Source of the DNA: an uncultured Pseudomonadales bacterium
GTDB lineage: Bacteria > Pseudomonadota > Gammaproteobacteria > Pseudomonadales > Cellvibrionaceae
NCBI GenBank assembly: GCA_947488935.1
Contig: CANLBN010000006.1
Location: 62,001-126,000, forward strand
DNA: 64,000 nucleotides
Reading direction: 5' to 3'
The position numbers were made by a program, and so were the translations under genes. Numbering within the stretch: position 1 is the first letter of the stretch; every line of letters starts with the position of its first letter. The notes beneath the pieces were generated by a model. The model was given only the letters and a program-made list of their open reading frames with translations. It was not told the DNA's origin and made no database searches. Below, in pieces: positions 1-8,229 of the stretch.

Positions 1-892
1 ATGGATTTTCGGTTAGCGCATCGATTATCAATTTAGATGCCTTGGTTAAAAGTTTTTGATCGATTAAATCCAAACTCTCGGCATCGAGCTTACCAATAAT
101 ATATGGGGCAGTTTTTTCATACCATTCGGTTTCTTTTTCAACGGTGTGTAATACCTTTGCGCGGATATAAGTCTCTGGGTGGGAAATACCTTTTGAGCCT
201 ACCTCTAGCTGCGCAAGCACTTCATCGGTTTGAACAAGGTAATCGTCAACGGTCACCTCACTCAAGCCCGTCGTTACCTTAATAAGGCTAGAGATAGTTG
301 CCTGCCAATGCCCAGTTACTTTAAGCGCACCAAGGTCGGCATACACCTCGGTAAATAATTGATAACGGCGGCTGGTTTCATAAAAAGGGATTGAGCAGTC
401 TGGCTGCGAGCTACACCAATTAAGTACGCGCATGGCAGTAAAATATTGGCCATTGTCGATGGTGTATAGCTTGTGATGGGAGACTTCGTGTGAAAAAACG
501 GCGAGCAATTCCTCTTCGGTGAGTTTAGCGACGATATCACCCCTCAATACAATGGCAATATCATCGGAAAAAAACACCAGCTCTGCGTTTAGCCCATCGT
601 TGGCGGCTTGTCCTTGATATAGGGTAATTGGACAGTGGATATCCAAAGCGTCACAAGCTTGCTTTACAAGTTCATAAAGGCGCGCGTTACTCTCGGACGT
701 TAGGCGAAACGTCGATTTCAACAGCTCAAGTTTTTGATATTCGATGTGCTTTTCGGTGAATTTATCCGAGGCAAACCAATCCCAAAGACCTTTTTCGTGG
801 GTTTGCAAATGTGCACAGATATCGCGATGGTAATTGAGCGGGGGTAACACCTCTACTGTTGTTTTTGTTGATTCAACATTGTCGTTGTCCAT
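1..892 (-). CDS. M48-like zinc metallopeptidase (3' end cut by window)
   Basis: Reading the minus strand from an ATG at 892 (preceded by GGAGC) gives an open frame of about 297 codons that leaves the window. It contains the zinc-peptidase motif HEVSH at residues 135-139, in a hydrophobic-then-His context typical of M48/Ste24-type peptidases. A downstream TEVYAD segment (Glu about 182) is the likely third zinc ligand. I see no signal peptide or transmembrane helix in the visible part, so it looks cytosolic or peripheral. The start lies 17 bp after the stop of the unknown membrane protein at 910-1881, so the two are probably co-transcribed. The substrate is unknown. The peptidase class is fairly sure; the exact subfamily is not. 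Confidence 0.75.
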   Translation of the reverse strand, partial: MDNDNVESTKTTVEVLPPLNYHRDICAHLQTHEKGLWDWFASDKFTEKHIEYQKLELLKSTFRLTSESNARLYELVKQACDALDIHCPITLYQGQAANDGLNAELVFFSDDIAIVLRGDIVAKLTEEELLAVFSHEVSHHKLYTIDNGQYFTAMRVLNWCSSQPDCSIPFYETSRRYQLFTEVYADLGALKVTGHWQATISSLIKVTTGLSEVTVDDYLVQTDEVLAQLEVGSKGISHPETYIRAKVLHTVEKETEWYEKTAPYIIGKLDAESLDLIDQKLLTKASKLIIDALTENP

Positions 893-909
893 AGTGCTCC
901 TTTGTTAAA

Positions 910-1881
910 TTACGCTAACGGCAAACGTCTACCGGCTTGACTGTACTCATCATGTATCGCTCGCACCCGCTCAGCTTTAATATCAAGCTTTTGTGCCCCT
1001 AATGACTCGACATAGGTACAGGAGGAAAACTTTCTCGACTCATACTCGTATTGACGTACCCACTGTTGGCGTGAGCGTAGCCATTTAGATTTAACCGGCC
1101 ACACACCACTACCTGACTTAATTCGTTCTATTCCCATACGCCAAGGCTTGGGACTCACGCGAGCGCGAAAGCATTTTTGATTTTTACACATTTTTGCATA
1201 ATAACGGTCGGTGCCTATAGCCTCAAAAAAATGGTGAATTTCTAAGCTATCGGGGGCAAAACAGGCATGCATCACCATTACCCTATAGCCATGTGGTGTT
1301 TTATAAACACGCAAGCGCCAATCTGGATTTTCCTTAGAAAATTTTCTTATTTTGTTAAGTGACCGCTCCTCGGGTGTTAGCAGCAAACGACTGACAATGT
1401 ATTTTTTGATTAAATGAAAAACAACCAAAGCACTAATAGCGGCGGCAACTGCTGGTAAGGGCTCAATAAGCGGTGAGCTATAGATAACAAAGGCCACCGC
1501 TGCCGCGATCATAAAAAGGGACAAGGCACAACCAAGAAGGCTAGCACCGTCGTTAATATCAACATCGGCAAAGGCCACATCGGGGGTGTTAAGGCATAGG
1601 GCTCCGTAGCTGTTACGCGACAGTACGATATCATTAAATGTCTTTATAACTTCTTCACGAATGGGCAGCCCCTCTGCACCGTTATAGGCTACCTTATGAT
1701 CAATTCGGCGTACTTTTTCACCCATTTTAGCAAGCTGGGCCGCTTCTTTAACGCGCGTCTCGGCAGCAAGCCTAGCATCGGCCTCACTCATGTCAGACCA
1801 ACCAAAACGCCGGTAAGTTTGCTTGCGCCCATCCAACATTATCGCCAAGCTGGCTTCCGCCCAATACCGAGGGATAATCAT
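910..1881 (-). CDS. conserved hypothetical membrane protein, 323 aa
   Basis: I do not recognise a named function. The N-terminus (about residues 1-100) is a soluble region opening with MIIPRYWAEA and a charged helix rich in Ala, Glu and Lys. Two hydrophobic segments follow at roughly 115-135 and 138-158. A basic, aromatic C-terminal domain with several Cys residues makes up the rest. I recall similar proteins as unannotated in Pseudomonas-type genomes. It is 17 bp upstream of, and co-oriented with, an M48 peptidase, so the pair may act together as a membrane-tethered partner and protease; that is inference from proximity alone. Confidence 0.7.
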   Translation of the reverse strand: MIIPRYWAEASLAIMLDGRKQTYRRFGWSDMSEADARLAAETRVKEAAQLAKMGEKVRRIDHKVAYNGAEGLPIREEVIKTFNDIVLSRNSYGALCLNTPDVAFADVDINDGASLLGCALSLFMIAAAVAFVIYSSPLIEPLPAVAAAISALVVFHLIKKYIVSRLLLTPEERSLNKIRKFSKENPDWRLRVYKTPHGYRVMVMHACFAPDSLEIHHFFEAIGTDRYYAKMCKNQKCFRARVSPKPWRMGIERIKSGSGVWPVKSKWLRSRQQWVRQYEYESRKFSSCTYVESLGAQKLDIKAERVRAIHDEYSQAGRRLPLA

Positions 1882-2191
1882 GTCCTTTTTCCTATGTGTA
1901 AAGTAGCAGGGATAAGCCTTATTTCACCTGTATCAATGAATTACGCTGTATTGGTAATCTAATTATAAGCTTACAAATAGAATGTCAGTTAATGCGCTCT
2001 TAATTATAATATTTACTGCACACTGACAACTAATGTACCTACCTAAATGCATCTAGCTAAGATGATAAAATAATACTCTATTAGCCTAATGTATTCACTG
2101 TAATACACATTCTCTCAAGTGGCAGGTACAATCCCTCCCATCATAATAGGATCAACAATCAACAAACAAGTTATTATAAGCCATTGTTTCT
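1882..2191. other. divergent intergenic region, 310 bp
   Basis: This gap separates the minus-strand membrane-protein/peptidase pair from dusA on the plus strand, so it must hold both promoters. The only structure I can see is an inverted repeat, TGTATT-CACTGT-AATACA, with its extended form at 2090-2109, about 85 bp before the dusA ATG. It could be an operator; I cannot assign a regulator. The rest is AT-rich with no open frame of note. Confidence 0.4.
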
Positions 2192-3169
2192 ATGCTAGCT
2201 TCCGACAATCTTAACAGGCGTTTTTCAGTCGCACCCATGATGGACTGGAGTGATCGTCATTGCCGTTATTTATGGCGACTACTATCAAAGCACAGCTTAC
2301 TGTATACCGAAATGGTCACAACAGGGGCTTTGTTACAGGGCGATCAAGAGCGGTTTTTGCGCTATAACGATGAGGAACACCCCCTAGCATTGCAGCTCGG
2401 CGGCAGTGACCCCACAGCACTTGCCGAGTGTACTAGGCTTGCCGAGCAATGGGGCTATGATGAAGTCAACTTAAATTGTGGCTGCCCGAGTGATCGCGTA
2501 CAAAACGGTATGATTGGCGCGTGCCTAATGGCCCACCCCCAATTAGTGGCCGACTGTATTAAAGCCATGCAAGACGCCGCGACTATTCCTGTCACGATTA
2601 AGCACCGTATTGGTATCGACGATATGGACGATTACGAAGGCCTGCTACATTTTGTTGCCACCGTTGCCGAGACTGGCTGTAGCACTTTTATTGTCCATGC
2701 CCGCAAAGCGTGGCTACAGGGCTTAAGCCCTAAACAAAATCGCGAAGTACCGCCACTGGTTTATGACACCGTCTATAAACTCAAGCAAGCCCTGCCCCAT
2801 TTGAGCATTACTATTAATGGTGGCATTCGCTCAATCGATGAGACACGCGAGCATTTAGAGCATGTCGATGGCGTTATGGTGGGACGCGAGGCTTATAGCA
2901 ACCCTTATTTACTAGCAAGTGTTGACCAACATTTATTTAACAGTGACAATCCTATCCGTTCACGCGAGCAGGTCATGCTCGATTATATCGACTACTGCGA
3001 TCGGCAGTTACTAGCGGGTTCTCGCCTGCACCATATGAGCAAACATGTACTGGGTTTGTTTCAGAGCGAGAAAGGCGCCCGGGCCTTTAGACGAGAAATT
3101 AGCGAGAATGCCTATAAAGCTTGCGCCAATACCGATGTATTAAAAGCTGCATTGGCCCATGTTTTATAA
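2192..3169 (+). CDS. dusA: tRNA-dihydrouridine(20/20a) synthase DusA
   Basis: FMN-dependent enzyme that reduces uridines 20 and 20a in the tRNA D-loop with NADPH. The 325-residue length fits the family. Near the N-terminus is the FMN-barrel signature RFSVAPMMDWSDRHCRY. The NCGCPSDRVQNGMIGACLM region carries the catalytic Cys98, and the KHRIGID and HARKAWLQG segments are typical of the DusA subfamily. No clear Shine-Dalgarno precedes the ATG, but the N-terminus aligns with known DusA proteins, so I keep this start. talB follows 50 bp downstream on the same strand. The dusA-tal pair, with the rss genes beyond, is a conserved Pseudomonas-type neighbourhood. Confidence 0.96.
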   Translation: MLASDNLNRRFSVAPMMDWSDRHCRYLWRLLSKHSLLYTEMVTTGALLQGDQERFLRYNDEEHPLALQLGGSDPTALAECTRLAEQWGYDEVNLNCGCPSDRVQNGMIGACLMAHPQLVADCIKAMQDAATIPVTIKHRIGIDDMDDYEGLLHFVATVAETGCSTFIVHARKAWLQGLSPKQNREVPPLVYDTVYKLKQALPHLSITINGGIRSIDETREHLEHVDGVMVGREAYSNPYLLASVDQHLFNSDNPIRSREQVMLDYIDYCDRQLLAGSRLHHMSKHVLGLFQSEKGARAFRREISENAYKACANTDVLKAALAHVL

Positions 3170-3219
3170 AAAATTAACCATTAATCAATTTCATTGTAAA
3201 AAATAGAGAGACACTAAAA

Positions 3220-4188
3220 ATGACAGCTTCAGCACTTGAGCAATTAAAAACAATGACTGATATTGTTGCAGATACCGGTGATATAGAAGCTATTAAACGC
3301 TATCAACCTCTCGATGCAACGACGAACCCTTCGCTACTCTATAAAGCCGCGCAAATGCCGCAATATAGCGACTTATTTCAGCAAGCGATTGCTTACGCTA
3401 AGAGTAAATCCGCTGATGTAGACGAACAAATTGATATTGCCATGGATAAACTAGCTGTATTAATTGGCTGTGAGATTGTCAATATTGTACCTGGTAAAGT
3501 CTCTACCGAAGTCGATGCACGCTTATCATTTAGCACGTCGGCAACGGTTAAAAAAGCTCGCCAGTTAATTGCATTGTATGACGAACAAGGCATCGGTAAA
3601 GATCGCATCTTAATTAAAATAGCCTCGACTTGGGAAGGCATAAAAGCGGCCGGAATACTTGAGCAAGAAGGCATTCATTGCAACTTGACGCTATTGTTCA
3701 GCCTAACGCAAGCCATTGCCTGTGCCGATGCCGGTGTGTTTTTAATTTCGCCTTTTGTCGGTCGCATACTTGATTGGTACAAAAAAGATACGGGCAAGAC
3801 TAGCTATGAACCCCAAGAAGACCCCGGTGTCTTATCAGTGGGTGATATTTACCAATACTATAAACAACACAATATTAGCACGATTGTGATGGGCGCAAGC
3901 TTCAGGAATAGCGGCGAGATACTCGCCCTTGCAGGTTGTGACAGATTAACCATTAGTCCTGATTTACTCTCTGAACTAAAAGAGAGTAGTGAGACAATCA
4001 CTCGGCAGTTATCACCAGATAATTTTTCGAAAAGCTTTGAAAAAATCCAATTGAGCGAAGCTGAATTTCGTTTTCAACTCAATGATAACGCTATGGCAAC
4101 CGAGAAATTAGCCGAGGGTATTCGCAACTTTATTAAGGACCAAAATAAATTAGAGCTATTAATACACGAACAATTAGTTGCTCAATAA
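3220..4188 (+). CDS. talB: transaldolase
   Basis: Transfers a dihydroxyacetone unit between sedoheptulose-7-phosphate and glyceraldehyde-3-phosphate in the non-oxidative pentose phosphate pathway (cytosol). It has 322 residues, the usual length for the TalA/TalB subfamily. The Schiff-base lysine is Lys133 in [11 protein letters not shown]. The early DATTNPSLL motif (about 32-40) and the late [10 protein letters not shown] segment are diagnostic. A purine-rich AGAGAG stretch precedes the ATG. It lies between dusA and a TerB-like gene on the same strand and is probably transcribed with at least one of them. Confidence 0.97.
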   Translation: MTASALEQLKTMTDIVADTGDIEAIKRYQPLDATTNPSLLYKAAQMPQYSDLFQQAIAYAKSKSADVDEQIDIAMDKLAVLIGCEIVNIVPGKVSTEVDARLSFSTSATVKKARQLIALYDEQGIGKDRILIKIASTWEGIKAAGILEQEGIHCNLTLLFSLTQAIACADAGVFLISPFVGRILDWYKKDTGKTSYEPQEDPGVLSVGDIYQYYKQHNISTIVMGASFRNSGEILALAGCDRLTISPDLLSELKESSETITRQLSPDNFSKSFEKIQLSEAEFRFQLNDNAMATEKLAEGIRNFIKDQNKLELLIHEQLVAQ

Positions 4189-4229
4189 TCGCAGATAAAC
4201 CGCTGTTGTAGCGAGTATAACGAGAACGA

Positions 4230-4682
4230 ATGATGATTAAATTTATCGATCAATTTTTTGAACGCTTTAATAAGATAAAAAATGATGAAGTGTTATCAAG
4301 CAATGATTTACATTTAGCAACAGCGGCTTTACTGGTAGAAGTCGCCGTTAGCGACCAAAATTTTGACGAGAGTGAGCGCGAGCAGTTAAAAAAGTTATTG
4401 GCTAGCGAATGCCATCTGAACGAAGCTGATATAAAGCAGTTAATTAGCGATGCCGAGCAAAAGTCAAAAACCGCATCGTCACTGTTTGAATTTACTCACA
4501 TTATTAATACGCATTGTGACTACACACAAAAGCTCTCGTTAGTTAACAGCTTATGGAAAGTCGCCTATGCAGATAATGAGCTAGACAGTTACGAAGAACA
4601 TATTATCAGACGAATTGCTGACCTTATTCACGTCAGCCACAGGGACTTTATTCAAGAAAAAATATCAGTGAGAGATAAATAG
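4230..4682 (+). CDS. TerB-family (TerB-like) helical protein
   Basis: A 150-residue, all-helical, acidic protein with the TerB hallmark: LHLATAALLVEVAVSDQNFDESEREQLKKLL in the first half, and a second copy-like motif KVAYADNELDSYEEHIIRRIADLIHVS near the end. TerB-like folds carry conserved acidic residues that bind metal or mediate membrane-associated signalling. This small stand-alone type is widespread and is not by itself evidence of tellurite resistance. It starts 41 bp after talB and converges on rssC, from which it is separated by 22 bp. Two ATGs in tandem (4230 and 4233) are both possible starts. Confidence 0.85.
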   Translation: MMIKFIDQFFERFNKIKNDEVLSSNDLHLATAALLVEVAVSDQNFDESEREQLKKLLASECHLNEADIKQLISDAEQKSKTASSLFEFTHIINTHCDYTQKLSLVNSLWKVAYADNELDSYEEHIIRRIADLIHVSHRDFIQEKISVRDK

Positions 4683-4704
4683 AAGAGTTAGTTAAGAGAT
4701 ATAC

Positions 4705-5220
4705 TTAAGATTCTCTCAAGGTCTGCACGAGGTCTTTAAAGGTTTCGTGGTTGGTTTTATTTAATTCCATTAATGCGTAATGAGACTCTAGTATCTTAGA
4801 TTTAAGCACAGACTCATCGGCTTGTTGGCTAGGCTCTAGGTGGGTGAAGCCATTATTGCGGTAGGTAGCTGAACAACTATTGGGGACATCACTCACCATC
4901 TCACAAATATCATCTAAGCCCATCGACATTATCAGACGCTTAATAGCGGGATCTTTGCATAACAACAAGGGCGCTTTATTGTGTTTTGTTTGACTCTTTA
5001 CGGCTAGTTTGGCAATTAAGCCTAATGTCGTGCTATCTAAGCCGTAGGCTTCATTAAGATCAAATAAAACCGTACAAAAATCATCTTGCTTGATGAGATT
5101 TTCGATACAATTATCGAAGGGTATACACAACGTCAAGCGGACATCTCCTGACATTTTTATCACATATACACCATTGTGATCGGCAACTAATATCTCACCG
5201 GACGATACATCAGACTTCAA
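4705..5220 (-). CDS. rssC: STAS-domain anti-sigma-factor antagonist, RssC-like
   Basis: A 171-residue protein with an N-terminal STAS domain (about residues 5-105) and a C-terminal helical extension. The phosphorylatable serine expected in partner switches is visible as Ser63 in the segment YGLDSTTLGLIAK. The start is a TTG preceded by GAGG at a 9-nt spacing; no in-frame ATG is better placed. It follows the RssB-like receiver/phosphatase by 81 bp on the same strand, next to dusA-tal and pilZ, as I recall for rssC in Pseudomonas. Expected role: its serine phosphorylation state, reset by RssB, decides whether it binds an anti-sigma kinase that I do not see in this window. Confidence 0.85.
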   Translation of the reverse strand: MKSDVSSGEILVADHNGVYVIKMSGDVRLTLCIPFDNCIENLIKQDDFCTVLFDLNEAYGLDSTTLGLIAKLAVKSQTKHNKAPLLLCKDPAIKRLIMSMGLDDICEMVSDVPNSCSATYRNNGFTHLEPSQQADESVLKSKILESHYALMELNKTNHETFKDLVQTLRES

Positions 5221-5301
5221 TTCAAATAACCTCTATATCACTCTTTCTATTTGATTGAGAAAACACTACTTTGGTTCCATTTTATTTACAGTTTTTACCC
5301 T

Positions 5302-6492
5302 TTACGTTAAATCGTGGGAAATAGATAAAATGGCAATATCGTCAGGTAGGCGCTCAAAGCTTAATAATTTTAGCTTATCAGTCATCGCCTCTATACTACC
5401 GTCAGTTTGCGAAAGCGATTCTAGCAGATTTTGCTCCTTCGCTAATAGATCATTTCCTGATAATACTTCTAAAATTCCATCGGAAAAGGCCACTAAAGAA
5501 AAGCTCTCGGGCAACTGATGGAAATAAACATCCCACTCGTTATCGACGAACAAACCTAAAGGCTTGCCTTGCCCTTCAAGATATTGCGCTTGCCCTTCAC
5601 TCACAATAATAGGTAGCGGCAAGTGCCCCGCCACGATGTAGGATAACTCGTGGGTTTGTGTATCAATAATGCCAACAATCATCGTAATATGGTTATTAAG
5701 GCGCATTGCGATTAATTCATCATTAATAACGGTGACTAGTTCGTGTAGGGCATCATTAATAGCCCCAAAATCCGTTAGCAATTGTCGTAGGCGCACTAAT
5801 TGCGCCACTAAATTCTTTAGCCAGATCGTCACAAACGCTGGCGCTGAGCCATGGCCCGATACATCGGCAATATAAAAGGCATAGTAACGTTTGTTGAGCA
5901 GCGCATAATCGATACAATCGCCACTCAAAAATAAGGCAGGGATAACTCGATGAGTGCATCGATAGTCACGAGCAATAAAGGGGCTCATAGGCAGCATGCT
6001 TTGTTGCACAAAATGGCCCGCTCGCTGGTCTTGTTCAAGCTCATTAATGTGCAGGCGCAGTTGTTGATTGGCCTCCTCCAGCTCGGTGCGATAACGCTGG
6101 TTTTCGAATCGTAAGCGCCGACGCTCTAAGCCGTGTAGTACCGCATGCATGAGGACTTCGGTATCGGTAATTGGCTTAATAAAGTAGTCGACAGCACCTA
6201 AACGCAAAGCGCCTATGACATCATCCATCACGCCTGCTTCTGCGGTAACAATGACAGGGATATCTCGATAACGCTCGTTAAGTAGTTGCAAGAGGCTAGA
6301 ATCGTGGCCCCAACCAATACTCAGATCAGTAATGATAATATCCGGCGGCGACTGTTCTATAAATGTAAGGCTTAGATGAGCATTGGCACAGCTATGTACT
6401 TGAAAACTATGCGCCTTTAGAGCTTCGCTGAAGCATTGACGTATGTCGTCATTGTCATCAATAACAAGAACTGTATAGTCTGAGTTCTGCAC
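5302..6492 (-). CDS. rssB: response regulator with PP2C serine phosphatase output, RssB-like
   Basis: 396 residues: a receiver domain (about 1-120) with phospho-acceptor Asp56 and acidic pocket Asp12-Asp13, a coiled-coil linker (about 130-160), and a PP2C/SpoIIE-type phosphatase domain with ADVSGHGSAPAF and FSDGILEV metal-binding motifs. After Asp56 the usual Met-Pro turn is replaced by a Leu-Ser-Ile-Gly-Trp-Gly sequence, which is unusual. The start codon is GTG. Gene order with rssC, tal, dusA, pilZ and mlaA matches Pseudomonas rssB. Likely role: histidine-kinase input controls dephosphorylation of the downstream STAS protein. The name rests on domain order and synteny; a HsbR-like partner switch is the alternative. 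Confidence 0.87.
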   Translation of the reverse strand: MQNSDYTVLVIDDNDDIRQCFSEALKAHSFQVHSCANAHLSLTFIEQSPPDIIITDLSIGWGHDSSLLQLLNERYRDIPVIVTAEAGVMDDVIGALRLGAVDYFIKPITDTEVLMHAVLHGLERRRLRFENQRYRTELEEANQQLRLHINELEQDQRAGHFVQQSMLPMSPFIARDYRCTHRVIPALFLSGDCIDYALLNKRYYAFYIADVSGHGSAPAFVTIWLKNLVAQLVRLRQLLTDFGAINDALHELVTVINDELIAMRLNNHITMIVGIIDTQTHELSYIVAGHLPLPIIVSEGQAQYLEGQGKPLGLFVDNEWDVYFHQLPESFSLVAFSDGILEVLSGNDLLAKEQNLLESLSQTDGSIEAMTDKLKLLSFERLPDDIAILSISHDLT

Positions 6493-6787
6493 GTAAAATT
6501 GTACTCACTATGAGTCATAAATATACTACTAACATCGAGAGCTTATCATTATTATACTGCTCTCTTATGTAATTACATTACTCTCTTACGTCCATTCAAG
6601 CAACTAGCTATTGCTCTGTACCCTCGAATAAATCAGTAGTTAAAGTACAGGCTATTTAGTGCTCGAAAAACAATCAAGCAAAAGCGTATTTTTTGTCTAT
6701 ACTAGTTACTGGAATCGTTTATTAATAAAAATAGTACCTCCTAATAAATAATGTAAACATCAACAGCAAACAGGGGAAATGCTTACA

Positions 6788-7117
6788 ATGAGTATTAGCG
6801 ATAGAGATTACAGTGAAAAGCGCGATTTTATTCGCATGAAGGTCAATACACCGGCACAAATATCGACAAAACCCGATGGCGAGCCTGATTGTGATGCAAT
6901 CTGTAATGACTTGAGTGGTGGTGGGATGTCAATCACACTCAGCGAAGAGCTCCCTCTAAATAGTGAAATTACCGTCACCGTCACCTCGGACCATAGCCAC
7001 AGCCCTATACTTAAAGCGCGCTGCGCCGTTGCCCGTGTACAAGCTCAAGAAGAAGGCGGTTATCAGGTAGGCTTGGAGATCAAAGAAGTTGTCCAAGAAG
7101 AAGCAGAAGAAGATTAA
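6788..7117 (+). CDS. PilZ-domain c-di-GMP-binding protein
   Basis: A single PilZ domain of 109 residues. Both c-di-GMP motifs are intact: RxxxR (Arg12 to Arg16) and DxSxxG (Asp41 to Gly46), so ligand binding is expected. I prefer the ATG at 6788 over one at 6779, because AGGGGA sits about 10 nt before 6788 and only 2 nt before 6779. The C-terminus is a run of Glu. It is divergently placed from rssB, with mlaA beyond in the opposite direction; the same order occurs in Pseudomonas. The downstream target (motility, surface or sigma control) cannot be read from the sequence. Confidence 0.9.
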   Translation: MSISDRDYSEKRDFIRMKVNTPAQISTKPDGEPDCDAICNDLSGGGMSITLSEELPLNSEITVTVTSDHSHSPILKARCAVARVQAQEEGGYQVGLEIKEVVQEEAEED

Positions 7118-7147
7118 CTAGCAACAGAAAAAGCTTTTATAGAACCC

Positions 7148-7173
7148 ATAAATGCACGAACAGGTGCATTTAT
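7148..7173 (+). terminator. perfect 10-bp inverted repeat after pilZ
   Basis: ATAAATGCAC and GTGCATTTAT flank a GAACAG loop, 30 bp after the pilZ stop. No T-run follows, so it is at best a weak terminator or an mRNA-stabilising hairpin. Confidence 0.4.
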
Positions 7174-7347
7174 ACGGCTATCTGGATGAGTTAGCAGCCA
7201 AATCAGAGCATTCAGCATGGGTAGTTGGATACAAGGTAATAGAATACACCATTGCTTTAGCTACAGTGCATTGTATGGATGCTTTAGGAACCCTGATTAA
7301 GCTATTTAATTCTCTTATTTAGCAGGCCCATTTAATACGTCTATTTC

Positions 7348-7370
7348 AAGCCACAGATACTCTGTGGCTT
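7348..7370. terminator. hairpin between convergent pilZ and mlaA
   Basis: AAGCCACAGA-TAC-TCTGTGGCTT forms a perfect 10-bp stem with a 3-nt loop, 12 bp beyond the mlaA stop. It is flanked by moderately T-rich sequence on both strands, fitting a shared terminator for two converging genes. Confidence 0.6.
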
Positions 7371-7382
7371 ATTGGCACTGCT

Positions 7383-8105
7383 TTAAAAATCTTTATCGTC
7401 TTCTAAGCTACCCGAAAAATCATCCTGCACATCACCATCATTAATTAAAAATTGGCGACGCTGTAAGTAAGCATCACGAATAAATACATAACGATCACCA
7501 CTGAGTAACTCTTCGGTCTTGAGTAATTGAGCACGTGTATCGATTAAGTTAGCGCCGTATAAGCTATTACGCGTTGGCACATGGTCAACGTATCGAATAG
7601 GGTTTAAATAGCCATCTACAGGTAAGGCAACGCCATCTCTAAAGTTAGATGGCCCAAAAAATGGCAACACAAGATAAGGACCAGAGCCTACGCCCCATGT
7701 ACCTAAGGTTTGTCCAAAATCTTCACCTTCGGTTTTTTTCAAGCCCACATAATGTGCGGTATCAATAAAACCCAATAAACCCGCGGTGCTATTGACTAAA
7801 AAACGCCCTGTGTGCAATAAGGTTTTATTGCCTTTGGCTTGTAGGCCAGCGTTTGCTAAGTTTCTTATCTCGCCTAAGTTCGAGAAAAAATTACCAACGC
7901 CCGTTTCTACAACATCTGGGGTTACGAACTGATAACCCTGTGCAATGGGTTTAATTAAATAGCGGTCAAAGCCACTATTAAAACCATAAACAACACGATT
8001 GAAGCCTTCATAAGGGTCGGCTTTATTGGCAGTAGGCGAAGAAGCACAGGCGGCTAACCCCACTACACTACCGATGATTAATGCTATTTTTTTCATTGAT
8101 TTCAT
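7383..8105 (-). CDS. mlaA: MlaA (VacJ) outer-membrane phospholipid-removal lipoprotein
   Basis: Component of the Mla system, which extracts mislocalised phospholipids from the outer leaflet of the outer membrane and hands them to MlaC. It is 240 residues long with a lipoprotein signal ending GLAAC (Cys20), then the family signatures DPYEGFNRVVYGFN, LGTWGVGSGPYLVLPFFGPSNFRDG and a YLNP motif. It opens ...SSPTANKADPYEGFNR as is standard. No other mla genes are in the window, which is normal because mlaA is often separate from mlaFEDCB. Neighbours pilZ and rssB reproduce the Pseudomonas vacJ locus. A second Met (residue 4) is an equally possible start. Confidence 0.96.
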   Translation of the reverse strand: MKSMKKIALIIGSVVGLAACASSPTANKADPYEGFNRVVYGFNSGFDRYLIKPIAQGYQFVTPDVVETGVGNFFSNLGEIRNLANAGLQAKGNKTLLHTGRFLVNSTAGLLGFIDTAHYVGLKKTEGEDFGQTLGTWGVGSGPYLVLPFFGPSNFRDGVALPVDGYLNPIRYVDHVPTRNSLYGANLIDTRAQLLKTEELLSGDRYVFIRDAYLQRRQFLINDGDVQDDFSGSLEDDKDF

Positions 8106-8229
8106 GTCTGCTCACACATTCTTATTCGTCTTGATTATATGCGAACTATACCGAGAAGCTTAATCATAAGCTAGATTTATCAAGATAACTGTATCGCAAT
8201 TATCAACGGCACATTGGCTTACGCCTCGG

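Noticed and set aside
4230..4682. Tellurite resistance locus
   Set aside because: Only a stand-alone TerB-like protein; no TerC, TerD or TerA partners are present.
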